DNA of 64,000 bases from Salinibacterium sp. (GCA_019638845.1 JAHBSZ010000001.1:1-64000); one strand, 5' to 3'; counted from the first letter of the stretch, positions 47,472 to 56,461 are shown. Notes: a model not told the origin generated them from the sequence alone. Numbers and translations are program-made.

Positions 47472-48212
47472 CTAAGGGGCGACACGACCGTTCTCGTTGA
47501 AGGCGGCGTGGGTCACGGGCATGAGGCCCGCCCACAGGTCTTCCATCTTCTCCGCAGCCATTTCGATCTCACGCTGCGGGAACGAGGGAAAGTGCGATCC
47601 CTCACGCTTCGTGCGGAGCGAGATGAAGTTCATCAGTGAGCGCGCGTTGACCGTCACGTACATCGACGAGTAGATACTCAAGGGCAACACGATGCGGGCG
47701 ACCTCGCGCGCGATGCCCGCATCGAGCATCCGTTGGTAGGACTCGTACGCAGCCGTAGCGACGCGTTTTGCCTCGGATACGGCAAGTTCGGTCTGCTCGG
47801 GGCTCCCGGGCAAGAAGTCGTAGGCGCCGGCCTTGCCAACCTGAACGAGATTGCGCTCAGGACCGGGAACGTAGAACACGGGCTTGAGCTCGCGGTAGCG
47901 TCCGCTTTCCTCGTTGTACGACGCGATGCGGTGCCGCATGAATTCGCGGAACACGAAGATCGGAGCTTGCACGTAGAAAGTCATCGAATTGTGCTCGAAC
48001 GGTGACCCGTGCCGGTCGCGCATCAGGTAGTTGATAAGGCCTTTAGAGCGGGACGCGTCAACCTCGACGTCCTGAGCTGCCTCAAGGGTTTGCTCACCCT
48101 GAGTTGAGACGCGCGCAGCGAACAGCACGTCCGAATCGTGGGCACTGGAGCGGACGAGTTCCACGGTGACATCGGAACGGAACGTGGGGCTGGGCGATTC
48201 GGTCTCAGGCAC
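47472..48212 (-). CDS. thyX: flavin-dependent thymidylate synthase
   Basis: Makes dTMP from dUMP with FAD and methylenetetrahydrofolate. The ThyX motif is RHRIASYNEESGRY, and SLRTKREGSHFPSFPQREI near the end matches the family. The product from the GTG at 48212 is 246 residues; the GTG lies 6 bases after TATCGT. An ATG at 48269 would add 19 residues of no likeness to the family. Confidence 0.95.
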   Translation of the reverse strand: MPETESPSPTFRSDVTVELVRSSAHDSDVLFAARVSTQGEQTLEAAQDVEVDASRSKGLINYLMRDRHGSPFEHNSMTFYVQAPIFVFREFMRHRIASYNEESGRYRELKPVFYVPGPERNLVQVGKAGAYDFLPGSPEQTELAVSEAKRVATAAYESYQRMLDAGIAREVARIVLPLSIYSSMYVTVNARSLMNFISLRTKREGSHFPSFPQREIEMAAEKMEDLWAGLMPVTHAAFNENGRVAP

Positions 48213-48295
48213 GGCCTCACGATAACCGACGGGACCCCGTAATAGACCGCAACACTCCCCCGAAGGCATGGATGCGGCCGTACCGTGGCAACACC

Positions 48296-48724
48296 ATGAA
48301 CCCCGTCCTCGTCTTTGCCGCCCTCACCGGCCTCGTCGTCGCATCAACGGCGCTCGGTTTCGCGTGGCGCACCGGCCAAGGGCGAATCCGTCACACCGAT
48401 GGACGGGCGATCGTGCGGGTGACCGACATTCCCGGCGTGAAGCGTTTCGCGCGAGGCGTCACCTTGCTGCAGTTCTCCACCGAGGTGTGCGCGCCGTGCG
48501 GAGTTACCCGCGTGGTACTCGCCGACGTGGCATCCGGCCGCAGGGATGTTCGGCACGTCGATCTCGACTTGACTCACCGGCCGGATCTCGCGATGCGGTT
48601 CAACATCATGCAGACGCCGACGACACTGATCCTCGACAACAAGGGCGTGGTGCGCGCCCGCATCGGCGGTGCACCCCGTCGGGACGCCCTCACCCGAGAA
48701 CTCGACAGGATCCTCACGGCATGA
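48296..48724 (+). CDS. membrane-anchored thioredoxin-like protein
   Basis: A 142-residue protein with an N-terminal membrane helix (about 3-22) and a thioredoxin fold. The redox motif is CAPC in FSTEVCAPCGVTR, the cis-proline is in MQTPTTL, and LILDNKGVVRARIGG follows. It overlaps the DUF4395 gene by four bases, a pairing common in actinobacteria that suggests an envelope disulfide or sulfur-transfer pair. The start is taken at the second in-frame ATG (48296), where the helix begins. Confidence 0.85.
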   Translation: MNPVLVFAALTGLVVASTALGFAWRTGQGRIRHTDGRAIVRVTDIPGVKRFARGVTLLQFSTEVCAPCGVTRVVLADVASGRRDVRHVDLDLTHRPDLAMRFNIMQTPTTLILDNKGVVRARIGGAPRRDALTRELDRILTA

Positions 48725-49188
48725 CCGCCCAACGCATTGATCCGCGCGGCCCCCGCTTCAGCGCCGGAATCACCGCTCTCCTGCTGCTCGTCGTCATCGG
48801 CCTCGCGCTCTCCGGTGCGACCGCTGCCGCTGTGGTGATCTTCGCCGCGCTCACGGCACTCTTCGCCTGGGGAGCCTTCGCCGGAGTGCAGAGGCACCCC
48901 TACGGACTGCTGTTTCGTGCACTCGTGCGTCCTCGCCTGCAGCCACCGATCGAGCTCGAAGACGCCGTGCCCCCGACCTTCGCTCAGGGAGTCGGCTTCG
49001 TCATCACTCTCGCCGGTGTCGTCTTGCACCTAGCCGGAGTTCCCCTCGCCCTCGTGATCGCGGCCAGCGCCGCTTTCGTGGCGGCGTTCCTCAATTCGGT
49101 TTTCGGCTATTGCCTCGGATGCCAGATCTACCTGCTGCTCGTGCGAACGCGAGTGCTGAGTCGTACCAGGGGTGCGTCGGCCGGGTAA
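48721..49188 (+). CDS. DUF4395 membrane protein
   Basis: A 155-residue protein with about four membrane helices in two pairs (about 18-55 and 90-135). A conserved LNSVFGYCLGCQIYLLL near the C-terminus has a CxxC pair that could exchange thiols with the neighbouring thioredoxin-like protein. Start by ATGA overlap with that gene. Confidence 0.87.
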   Translation: MTAQRIDPRGPRFSAGITALLLLVVIGLALSGATAAAVVIFAALTALFAWGAFAGVQRHPYGLLFRALVRPRLQPPIELEDAVPPTFAQGVGFVITLAGVVLHLAGVPLALVIAASAAFVAAFLNSVFGYCLGCQIYLLLVRTRVLSRTRGASAG

Positions 49189-49225
49189 GCCCGCCTAGTC
49201 TGGGACAGACGAAAGGGACAACATC

Positions 49226-49651
49226 ATGGCAGTCACCAGCGAAGCAACCACACTCTGGTTCGGCGATCTCCTCAGCGGATCGGGAACCACGTCGCTCGAC
49301 TCATCGGACGCCGCAGAGTTTCCGGTCACCTGGGCTGCCCGGTCTGAGGGTGTCGCGGGCAAGACCAATCCCGAAGAGCTCCTCGGTGCCGCACACTCCG
49401 CGTGCTACTCGATGGCGTTCGCCAACGCCCTCGCCACCAATGGCACCCCGCCCGAGAGCCTGCAGGTCACCGCAGGCGTCACCTTCGTGCCCGGTCAGGG
49501 CATCACGGGTAGCCACCTGGTCGTGAGTGCCACGATCCCCGGATTGACGGCAGAGGACTTCCAGCGTCTCGCCGAGGATGCCAAGCAGAACTGCCCGGTC
49601 TCGCAGGCGCTCGCGGGCATCCCGATCACCCTCGAAGCCACACTGGCCTAG
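49226..49651 (+). CDS. OsmC family peroxiredoxin
   Basis: Thiol peroxidase for organic hydroperoxides. The two redox cysteines are in AAHSACYSMAFANAL and DAKQNCPVSQAL, the Ohr/OsmC pattern, in 141 residues. GAAAGGGA precedes the ATG. It is 37 bases after DUF4395 and 1 base before the epimerase gene, so this is a small redox operon. Confidence 0.92.
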   Translation: MAVTSEATTLWFGDLLSGSGTTSLDSSDAAEFPVTWAARSEGVAGKTNPEELLGAAHSACYSMAFANALATNGTPPESLQVTAGVTFVPGQGITGSHLVVSATIPGLTAEDFQRLAEDAKQNCPVSQALAGIPITLEATLA

Positions 49652-49652
49652 C

Positions 49653-50540
49653 GTGCGGGTTCTCGTCGCGGGGGCTTCGGGATTCATCGGCCGGGAGTTG
49701 GTCGCTCGACTCAAGGCCGACGGCCACACCGTGCTCACGCTCAGCCGGAGCGCCCCCACGAGCGAGAACGAGTTCCTGTGGCTGCCCTCGACCCTCGATG
49801 TCGACCCCCGCGCAGTGGACGGCGCCGACGCTGTTGTCAACCTCGCGGGCGCATCGACCGGACGCATCCCATGGACCACCTCGTACAAACGCGAAATCCT
49901 GTATTCCCGGGTGCAGGGAACGCAGGCGCTCGCCGAAGCCATCGGCCGAGTTGCGCAGCCGCCCACGATCTTCCTGAACGGCTCCGCAGTCGGCTACTAC
50001 GGCGACCGCCCGGGCGAAGTCTTGACCGAAACCTCCACGAAGGGCGCGGGTTTTCTCAGCGACGTCGTCGAGGCGTGGGAGCAGGCCGCCCACCTCGCAC
50101 CCGACGGCACGCGCGTCGTCACGTTCCGCACCGGTGTCGTGGTGGGCGACGGTGGCGCGTTCACTCCGCTCATTCCCCTCACCAAACTGGGCCTCGCCGC
50201 CCGCTTCGGCTCAGGTCGTCAGCACTGGCCGTGGATCTCGTTGCACGACGAGGCGGCCGCCATCAGACACCTGCTTACCTCGGAACTCGATGGCGTCGTC
50301 AACCTCGTAGGACCGACACCGGCGACCTCTCAGCAGATCACGGATGCCCTCGCCAACGCCCTCGGACGCTGGCACCCTTGGGTCATACCCGAGTTCGCCG
50401 TCAACCTGCTCGGGGACGCCGGTCGCGACCTCCTGTTGATGAGCGAGAACGTGGTTCCCGAACGCCTACTCGCTGACGGGTTCGCGTTCCGCGACACAAC
50501 CGCCGAGGTCGCTATCGAGCAGCTCGCGCGAGCGCTATAG
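49653..50540 (+). CDS. TIGR01777-type NAD-dependent epimerase (YfcH-like)
   Basis: Extended short-chain dehydrogenase of 295 residues. The Rossmann loop is AGASGFIG (about 6-13); VVNLAGAS, the VGYYGDRPGEVLTE segment and the C-terminal DUF1731-like part (NLVGPTPATSQQITDALANALGR) are typical. Substrate unknown. The GTG start follows the OsmC stop by one base. Its 3' end overlaps the convergent membrane gene by 29 bases. Confidence 0.9.
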   Translation: MRVLVAGASGFIGRELVARLKADGHTVLTLSRSAPTSENEFLWLPSTLDVDPRAVDGADAVVNLAGASTGRIPWTTSYKREILYSRVQGTQALAEAIGRVAQPPTIFLNGSAVGYYGDRPGEVLTETSTKGAGFLSDVVEAWEQAAHLAPDGTRVVTFRTGVVVGDGGAFTPLIPLTKLGLAARFGSGRQHWPWISLHDEAAAIRHLLTSELDGVVNLVGPTPATSQQITDALANALGRWHPWVIPEFAVNLLGDAGRDLLLMSENVVPERLLADGFAFRDTTAEVAIEQLARAL

Positions 50541-50955
50541 CCTTTCGGGTCGCCCAGCGGGCGCGCCTGCGGTCCCCACTCGCGTCGTACGCGAGCCCGA
50601 GTCGCAACCATGCCCGCCACGAGTCGGGTTCTGCCTCCACCGCGGTCTGGTACTGCGGGAACTCAAGGTCTGCGGCCTCCGGGACGGGCCGCCCGCTCGG
50701 TAGACGCGGCAGGTCGTCGACCGGCAGTCCGCCTTCCACGCCGAGGCGCTTGACCAGGCGCTCGCCCCGCACCACGAACACCACATCGGCGATGAGCACT
50801 CCGGCGCCGAGAAGCGGCAGCACCACTAGCGCGAACCCGATCGCCTTCGCGAGGGGCTGATCATCGGTGATGAGGAGGAACGCGTAGCGAATCACGAAGA
50901 CCAGATACAACACGAGCAACGCCGCCATGACGAGCGCGGCGACGCGGGCCCTCAC
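50512..50955 (-). CDS. membrane protein with C-terminal TPR-like segment
   Basis: A 147-residue protein with two membrane helices (about 5-28 and 38-62), a basic loop, and a C-terminal helical pair (YQTAVEAEPDSWRAWLRLGLAYDASGDRRRARWATRKAI split over about 102-140) that looks like one tetratricopeptide unit. The GTG start overlaps the dapB stop (GTGA), so it is co-transcribed with dapB. Function unknown. Confidence 0.82.
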   Translation of the reverse strand: MRARVAALVMAALLVLYLVFVIRYAFLLITDDQPLAKAIGFALVVLPLLGAGVLIADVVFVVRGERLVKRLGVEGGLPVDDLPRLPSGRPVPEAADLEFPQYQTAVEAEPDSWRAWLRLGLAYDASGDRRRARWATRKAIALARAAR

Positions 50956-51695
50956 TGGCCGTCCAGCCCCAGGTCGATGAGTTTGTCGAGACCGACGGTC
51001 ACTCCGCGAGCGTCGCGAGCGGCTCGCAGAGCGAGGAGGATTCCTGCTTCGTAAGCGTTGGATGCAATCGTCTCGTGACTGATCGTGAGCACCTCGCCGT
51101 GGCCGCCGAACACGACATCCTGCTTCGCGACGATCCCCTGCATCCGCAGACTGTGAATCGGGATGCTGGACACTTGCTGCCCCCGCGCCCGCTGGTCGAC
51201 GTGCGGCGCCAGCACTGGTCCGCGAACTCCGCGGGCGATACCCATGAGTTCGGCAGTGCGAACTGCCGTACCGGACGGCGAGTCGATTTTGGATGCATGG
51301 TGCGCCTCGATGATCTCGATCGAGTCGAAGAATCGAGCCGCCATCGCGGAAAAAGAGGTGGCGAGCACAGAACCGATCGAGAAGTTCGGCACGATGATGA
51401 CCCCGACCTCGGGGTTGCCAGCGATCGTGCGCTCGAGCGCCGTGATTCTTTCGTTTGTCCAGCCGGACGTGCCGACCAGCACATTGATCCCCTGGGCCAC
51501 CGCGTAGTCGACGACACCCTGCGAGACCGCGGGGAGCGTGACATCGAAGGCGATGTCGGCGCCCAACATCTCGCTCAGGTCGCCTGTGGAGTTGATGCTC
51601 GCGACAAGTTCGAAATCGTCGGCGGCGTCGATGATCCGTGCTGCAAGTGTGCCCAGCTTGCCGGTTGCGCCGACGACGGCGACCTTCGTTGTCAT
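50952..51695 (-). CDS. dapB: 4-hydroxy-tetrahydrodipicolinate reductase
   Basis: Second step of DAP synthesis. The 247 residues have a Rossmann loop AVVGATGKLG (6-15) and the family motif EAHHASKIDSPSGTA (130-144) with catalytic His and Lys. It is separated from thyX-dapA by the rightward redox block. The ATG lies 6 bases after TAGGTT. Confidence 0.96.
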   Translation of the reverse strand: MTTKVAVVGATGKLGTLAARIIDAADDFELVASINSTGDLSEMLGADIAFDVTLPAVSQGVVDYAVAQGINVLVGTSGWTNERITALERTIAGNPEVGVIIVPNFSIGSVLATSFSAMAARFFDSIEIIEAHHASKIDSPSGTAVRTAELMGIARGVRGPVLAPHVDQRARGQQVSSIPIHSLRMQGIVAKQDVVFGGHGEVLTISHETIASNAYEAGILLALRAARDARGVTVGLDKLIDLGLDGQ

Positions 51696-51701
51696 TGTTC
51701 A

Positions 51702-51707
51702 AACCTA
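51702..51707 (-). promoter_or_regulatory. -10 hexamer of dapB
   Basis: TAGGTT, minus strand, 6 bases before the ATG; divergent to the GNAT gene hexamer, with 43 bases between the two start codons. Confidence 0.45.
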
Positions 51708-51726
51708 TCAACTGCACGTCAGCCCA

Positions 51727-51732
51727 TACGCT
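51727..51732 (+). promoter_or_regulatory. -10 hexamer of the GNAT gene
   Basis: TACGCT, plus strand, 6 bases before the GTG at 51739. Confidence 0.4.
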
Positions 51733-51738
51733 GGCTAC

Positions 51739-52194
51739 GTGCCCACGTTCATCGACACCCCCGTGACGGATGCCACAGCGCACGCCCTCCTCGAGGAGTA
51801 CTTCGCGTACCGCGCCGCGTCGTTCCCTAGCCCCGCGGGGTACGTCACGACCTTTCCGTCAGACGCCCAATTCCGTGAGCCCGACGGCGTGTTCCTCGTG
51901 GTCGAGGTTGACGGCGAGAGTGTGGGGTGCGGTGGCATCCGGTCGCTCGGGGCTGGTCGATTCGAGGTCAAGCACCTATGGCTTCGACGCGCCGCACAGG
52001 GCCGCGGACTCGGTCGCGCCCTGCTGGCCGAACTCGAACGCCGCGCGCGGCTACTCGGTGCCACCGAACTCGTGCTCGACACCAACGCGAGCCTCGAGGC
52101 CGCGGGCGGGCTGTACCGGTCGAGCGGCTACGTCGATATCGAGCCGTACAACGCGAACCCCAACGCGACGAACTGGTATCAGAAGACGCTCTAG
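51739..52194 (+). CDS. GNAT family N-acetyltransferase
   Basis: A 151-residue acetyl-CoA-dependent transferase. The acetyl-CoA loop is RRAAQGRGLGRALLAELE (Q/R-x-x-G-x-G/A), preceded by VKHLWL. The C-terminal DTNASLEAAGGLYRSSGYVDI and NATNWYQKTL are typical of small-molecule GNATs. Substrate unknown. Its TAG stop shares a CTAG with the stop of the convergent phosphatase gene. Confidence 0.9.
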   Translation: MPTFIDTPVTDATAHALLEEYFAYRAASFPSPAGYVTTFPSDAQFREPDGVFLVVEVDGESVGCGGIRSLGAGRFEVKHLWLRRAAQGRGLGRALLAELERRARLLGATELVLDTNASLEAAGGLYRSSGYVDIEPYNANPNATNWYQKTL

Positions 52195-52793
52195 AACGGC
52201 TGGAGCTCTGGCATCCCCGTGCGCAGTTCGACGGGCAGATGACCGAGGTCGTTGTGCGTGACGAGAACGGCGGGTTTGGCACTGCGCACCCGGATGATCG
52301 TGAGCCCACAGTTCGCCTGATTGAGGCCGAGCCAACGCCATTCCGGAGCCCCGAGGACTTCACGCACGAACCACGCGATCACGAAGTTGTGCGTGACCAG
52401 CAGGTCGTGGCGGTCCTCTCGCGCCGGAGCCAAGAACTCCGCGACCGCATCGGCCATCTGAGCTTCCCCTGCTTCGACCTGCTCGGCGCTGATCGAGCCA
52501 AAAAAGGAATCGAACGCTTTCGGCACGTCCGGCCCCGGCCCGCTCGGAATGCAATCCATGAGCAGTGCGCTGGGGAGCGACTCGAGGGCGGGCATCCGAT
52601 GCGTCATGATCTCGGCGGTCTCGGCTGCGCGCTGAAGAGGCGAGTGCCACGCACGCGCAAACGGAACCCCGCTGAGCCGCTCAGCGATCGCGGTCGCTTG
52701 GCGCTTGCCCTTGGGCGAGAGGGGTCCGTCGGGGAGTCCATATTCAGCGTCCTGCTGCTCGCCGTGGCGGACAAGGTAAATGTAGTGAGCCAT
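52191..52793 (-). CDS. histidine phosphatase family protein
   Basis: A 200-residue phosphoglycerate-mutase-like phosphatase. The phospho-acceptor histidine is in VRHGEQ (8-13), the helix LSPKGKRQATAIAERL follows, and the second histidine is in LLVTHNFVIAWFVREVL. The substrate cannot be inferred from sequence. It is followed by no gene on its strand until dapB. Confidence 0.9.
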   Translation of the reverse strand: MAHYIYLVRHGEQQDAEYGLPDGPLSPKGKRQATAIAERLSGVPFARAWHSPLQRAAETAEIMTHRMPALESLPSALLMDCIPSGPGPDVPKAFDSFFGSISAEQVEAGEAQMADAVAEFLAPAREDRHDLLVTHNFVIAWFVREVLGAPEWRWLGLNQANCGLTIIRVRSAKPAVLVTHNDLGHLPVELRTGMPELQPF

Positions 52794-52817
52794 GAGAGTG
52801 GTACCTGTGTTTCCGTA

Positions 52818-54179
52818 TCAGGAAGCGGAGGCTGGCGACGCTGCCAGACCCGAGAAGACATTGTCGTCAACGGTGCCGACCGCGGCGATCGACACCGGAC
52901 GGGAACCCAGTTCGAGCGCGAGTTCGCGCACACCGTCCGGGGTCACCGCGCCGAGTCGGCGAAGTGACTCGTCGAGGTCGACGAACTCCCCCAGCGTGAG
53001 TTCGCTGCGACCGAGTCTCGACATCCGGGTATCCGAATCCTCAAGCGCCAGCGCCGAAGCCCCGCTGAGTTGACCGACGGCCCGGCGCATTTCCTCATCG
53101 GTAACGCCGCCCGTGCCGAGCCTTTCGAATTCCGTGAGCAGGAGTTCGGTGACCTGGGCTGCCTTTGCCGGCGAGCAGCCGGCATAGATGCCGAAGAGTC
53201 CCGCATCGGAATAACTCGGTGCGAAGGAATAGACGGAGTACGCGAGACCCCGCTTTTCGCGAATCTCCTGGAATAAGCGGCTCGACATCCCGCCACCGAG
53301 GATGGAGTTGAGCACACTCAGGGTTGCTCGGCGAGGGTCCGCTGCGGCGATCCCAGGGACTCCCGCGATGATATTCGTCTGTTCGATCGGGCGCTTTACG
53401 ACTACCAGCGGGCTTCCGCGCTCGATGAGGTCGATGCTGCTGTCGCGCCGCGGCACAGGTGCGGCCTCGGCCGACAGATCCCAGCCCGCTGTCGCGAGGG
53501 CCGCGGTGACGCGAAGTACGAGTTCGTCGTGGTCGACAGCCCCCGCAACCGTGATCACAAGATCTTGTGCTCGGTAGTTGGCGCCGTAGTGCGCCCACAC
53601 CGCCTCACGAGTGACGGCACGAATTGTTTCCGGGCTGCCGCCAATAGGTCGGCCGAGCGGATGATCGCCCAACACGGCCTCGAAGAAGCGCTCGCTCGTG
53701 ACATCCGACGGGTCGTCGTCAGCCATGGCCAGTTCCTCGAGGATGACGTCACGCTCGGTTTCGAACTCGTGTGGATCGATCGTGGACGACGTGAACATGT
53801 CCGCGAGCACATCAACGGCCATGGGGAGGTCGCGATCCTGCACTTTCGCGTAGTAGCAGGTGTATTCCTTGGCCGTCATGGCGTTATGTTCTCCGCCGAC
53901 GGCATCGAACGCGACGGCGATCTCGAGTGCGCTGCGGCTCGGAGTGCCCTTGAAGAGCAGGTGTTCGAGAAAGTGCGTGGACCCAAACGTCACGGGCTGT
54001 TCGTCTCGCGATCCGACCGCTACCCAGTAGCCGATCGTCGAGCTTCGGGCCCCAGGAACTGACTCACTCAGAATGCGCGCTCCGCTCGGAAGCACGGTCC
54101 GCCGGACGAGCGAGTCACCCGAAGCGGCGAAAGAGAGTTCAGCGAGGTCAAGCGGAAGGGAGACAGCGCCGTTCATCAC
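52818..54179 (-). CDS. M16 family zinc metallopeptidase
   Basis: Processing-peptidase-like protein of 453 residues. The inverted zinc motif HFLEH is at 69-73, with the distal glutamate in the ETERDVILEELAMADDD segment. A second, non-catalytic M16 domain follows (about 230-420). In other actinobacteria this gene lies near pnp, as here. Start GTG at 54179 is 7 bases after TAGGCT; the next codon is an ATG. Confidence 0.92.
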   Translation of the reverse strand: MMNGAVSLPLDLAELSFAASGDSLVRRTVLPSGARILSESVPGARSSTIGYWVAVGSRDEQPVTFGSTHFLEHLLFKGTPSRSALEIAVAFDAVGGEHNAMTAKEYTCYYAKVQDRDLPMAVDVLADMFTSSTIDPHEFETERDVILEELAMADDDPSDVTSERFFEAVLGDHPLGRPIGGSPETIRAVTREAVWAHYGANYRAQDLVITVAGAVDHDELVLRVTAALATAGWDLSAEAAPVPRRDSSIDLIERGSPLVVVKRPIEQTNIIAGVPGIAAADPRRATLSVLNSILGGGMSSRLFQEIREKRGLAYSVYSFAPSYSDAGLFGIYAGCSPAKAAQVTELLLTEFERLGTGGVTDEEMRRAVGQLSGASALALEDSDTRMSRLGRSELTLGEFVDLDESLRRLGAVTPDGVRELALELGSRPVSIAAVGTVDDNVFSGLAASPASAS

Positions 54180-54186
54180 TTCCCGA

Positions 54187-54192
54187 GCCTAC
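54187..54192 (-). promoter_or_regulatory. -10 hexamer of the M16 peptidase gene
   Basis: TAGGCT, minus strand, 7 bases before the GTG. Confidence 0.4.
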
Positions 54193-54261
54193 GTCACCGC
54201 GCGCCCCCAAGGGACTGGCCTCTGCACGACCCCCCGAATTGGGGTACTTCGATGCGGACAA

Positions 54262-54279
54262 ACAGACTGGCCTGTCTGT
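54262..54279. promoter_or_regulatory. palindromic operator upstream of tetR
   Basis: ACAGACTGGCCTGTCTGT is symmetric at 16 of 18 positions around a GGCC centre. It lies 140 bases before the TetR start and about 12 bases before a TTATCG/TATCGT possible -10. Site size and symmetry fit a TetR-family repressor, so autoregulation is likely. Confidence 0.65.
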
Positions 54280-54419
54280 CCTCCTGTGTTATCGTTCTTT
54301 TCGAGGCACCCGAAGCCTCACCCCGAAGCCGCTACCCGAGCGGCCGAGGAGCAACACCAAAGAAACCCCGTGGTGTCGATTCCCCCCAATCGTCCCCTCG
54401 CCAAAGGAGTCGCGCTGTG

Positions 54420-55013
54420 ATGGTCGTTGAGATCGCTCCGACCACCCAGCGCGCTCCAGCGAAGGGGCGAATACTCGACACGGCAAACGTGCTCTTCTAC
54501 GAAGACGGCATCCGCAACGTCGGCGTCGATCGCATTATCAGCGCGTCCTCAGTAACCAAGGCGACGTTCTACAAGCACTATCGTGCCAAAGACAATCTCA
54601 TCGTCGAATACATTTCGGCACGTCACGCCAACGAGCGTGCCCACATTCAGGATGTCATTCAGATGTCCCCCGACGCTGCAACGGCTCTGCGCGAGTTCGT
54701 AGCCGCGATCATCGCGGAGATCGACACTCCTGGATTCCGCGGCTGCCCGTTCATCAATGCCGCAGCCGAGTTCCCTGACGCCGATCACCCCGTGCGCCTC
54801 GTCGTTACTGCACACCGCGAGTGGTACGTAGAGACACTGGCGGAACTCCTGAGGGAGATGGGCCACCCCGTACCCGGGGATGCAGCAGACGAGCTATTGC
54901 TCGCTCGGGACGGCGCCATGTCGGGCGGGTACGCGGGCGATTCGATCGCGGCATCCGCTGCCCTGGCTCGAATTGCCGACCGCGTCCTAGCGGAAGCGCG
55001 CCCTCAGCGATAG
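54420..55013 (+). CDS. TetR family transcription regulator
   Basis: A 197-residue repressor. The HTH is RILDTANVLFYEDGIRNVGVDRIISASSVTKATFYKHYRAK (split, about residues 16-56), followed by the ligand domain. A cysteine-bearing FRGCPFINAAAEF segment matches the C-terminal domain of a TetR subgroup. AAGGAG sits 7 bases before an in-frame GTG (54417) that directly precedes the ATG; either may be used. The ligand is unknown. Confidence 0.92.
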   Translation: MVVEIAPTTQRAPAKGRILDTANVLFYEDGIRNVGVDRIISASSVTKATFYKHYRAKDNLIVEYISARHANERAHIQDVIQMSPDAATALREFVAAIIAEIDTPGFRGCPFINAAAEFPDADHPVRLVVTAHREWYVETLAELLREMGHPVPGDAADELLLARDGAMSGGYAGDSIAASAALARIADRVLAEARPQR

Positions 55014-55042
55014 TCCCCACGTGCTACGACGGAATCATCAGG

Positions 55043-55309
55043 CTGCGTGGCAAGCGCGGAAACTCGATCCTCGCGATCGTTGAGATCGTCGCGGCGGCGC
55101 TCCTGCTCCTTGCCCTCTTCGGAGTGCTCACGACCGCTTTGGGTGTGGGAATCCTGTCGGTGATTCTTGAAGTTGTACTCGTACTCCAACTCATCATCCG
55201 GGGCTCTACTCGACGTGGGGGCGCCGCGGTGACTGTTATCGCGCTCGTGCTCAACACGATCGTGCTGATCGTCGCCTTCGGAATTTTCTCGATTCCTGGG
55301 CTCAACTAG
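55043..55309 (+). CDS. small three-helix membrane protein, start not identified
   Basis: The frame reads LRGKRGNSILAIVEIVAAAL and continues with three hydrophobic helices, ending GIFSIPGLN. It begins 30 bases after tetR and is followed by a good terminator. No ATG, GTG or TTG lies at the expected N-terminus; the nearest candidates are CTG (55043) or ATC (55034, 55037). It may use a rare start, may be a decayed gene, or a base may be misread. Confidence 0.45.
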   Translation: MRGKRGNSILAIVEIVAAALLLLALFGVLTTALGVGILSVILEVVLVLQLIIRGSTRRGGAAVTVIALVLNTIVLIVAFGIFSIPGLN

Positions 55310-55323
55310 AAGCTGAGTCGGGG

Positions 55324-55351
55324 AGGCCGCGTTCCCACTGGGGCGCGGCCT
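55324..55351 (+). terminator. terminator after the small membrane gene
   Basis: AGGCCGCG (55324-55331) pairs with CGCGGCCT (55344-55351), 12-base loop, followed by a T-rich stretch on the plus strand. It also lies just after the aldo/keto reductase stop on the other strand. Confidence 0.75.
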
Positions 55352-55359
55352 TCTTCGCT

Positions 55360-56352
55360 TTAGCCAGAGACGCGATCGAGGTCGGAGATCTGATGACGGG
55401 TCAGTGCAAGGTGCACCGAGGCCGTGAGATCGAGAACTTGCTCCGGCTCGCGCGCCGACACGACCGGGGCGATGACATTCGACCGGGTCAGTAACCACGC
55501 GAGCGCCACGGATGCCACGCTCGTGTCGTGTGCCGCGGCGACAGCATCGAGCGTCGCAAGGATCCGCAACCCGCGCCGGCTGAGCAGCTTGGCGACCTCT
55601 CCCCCGCGGTCATGGCGCGCCACATCGGCTCGCGAGCGGTACTTGCCGGTGAGGAACCCGCTAGCGAGCGCGAATCGGGGCATCACCCCGAGCTCTTGAC
55701 TCGCCGCGACCTCGGCGAGATCGCCCTCGTACTCCGTGCGATGAAGCAGGTTGTAGTGGTTCTGGAGGGCGACCATGGGTGCGACGCCAAGTTGCGCTGA
55801 CGCGATGCGCGCTTCGATGAGCCGGTTGCCGGTGTGATCGGAGCCGCCAAAGTACCGCACCTTGCCCGCACGAATGAGCTCATCGACGGCGAGCAACGTC
55901 TCATCGAAACTCACGGACGTGTCGTCGATGTGCAGGTAAAGAAGATCGATGTGGCCGACGCCCAGCCGCTCGAGCGACGCCTCGACTGCGCGAGTGAGCA
56001 CCCGAGCCCGGAGGCCCGGATTCTCGGCGCTCTTGCCCACCTTGGTCGCGATCACCAATCGGTCTCGATTCCGTCGCGCCCGCATCCAGTTGCCGATCAT
56101 CGTCTCGCTGCGGCCCGCAGCGTACGAGTCAGCGGTGTCGATGAAGTTCCCGCCCTGAGCTACGTAGGTGTCGAGGATGTCGTTGGTGGCGGCATCGTCG
56201 GCCGTCCACCCGAAGACATTGCCGCTCATGGCGAGAGGGAACACACTCAGATCGGAGGGGCCAATCGTCCGAAGCCGGGCTCCGCGGGCACCGACCACTG
56301 CGGCGGTCTCTCCCGTCGTCGGTGCCAACCTTCTCACGTCCAGCCGTGTCAC
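55360..56352 (-). CDS. aldo/keto reductase
   Basis: NADP-dependent TIM-barrel reductase of 330 residues. The tetrad is visible as D and Y in FIDTADSYAAGRSE, K in VIATKVG, and H in LLYLHIDD. The N-terminus has about 30 extra residues compared with the family core. Substrate unknown. The GTG start follows GGGGAG. Confidence 0.9.
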   Translation of the reverse strand: MTRLDVRRLAPTTGETAAVVGARGARLRTIGPSDLSVFPLAMSGNVFGWTADDAATNDILDTYVAQGGNFIDTADSYAAGRSETMIGNWMRARRNRDRLVIATKVGKSAENPGLRARVLTRAVEASLERLGVGHIDLLYLHIDDTSVSFDETLLAVDELIRAGKVRYFGGSDHTGNRLIEARIASAQLGVAPMVALQNHYNLLHRTEYEGDLAEVAASQELGVMPRFALASGFLTGKYRSRADVARHDRGGEVAKLLSRRGLRILATLDAVAAAHDTSVASVALAWLLTRSNVIAPVVSAREPEQVLDLTASVHLALTRHQISDLDRVSG

Positions 56353-56455
56353 TCTTCACTCCCCAAGGTTGGTTTCCACTGTATGGGCGCTGTCGTCGCT
56401 CAGGCGGAAGGAACGCCAATCGTTACGACACCGTGCTACGGACCTACTCACTGGC

Positions 56456-56461
56456 GATAAT
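56456..56461 (+). promoter_or_regulatory. -10 hexamer of the PEBP gene
   Basis: GATAAT, plus strand, 5 bases before the ATG at 56467. GGAG in the gap could also serve as a weak ribosome site of a longer message. Confidence 0.35.
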
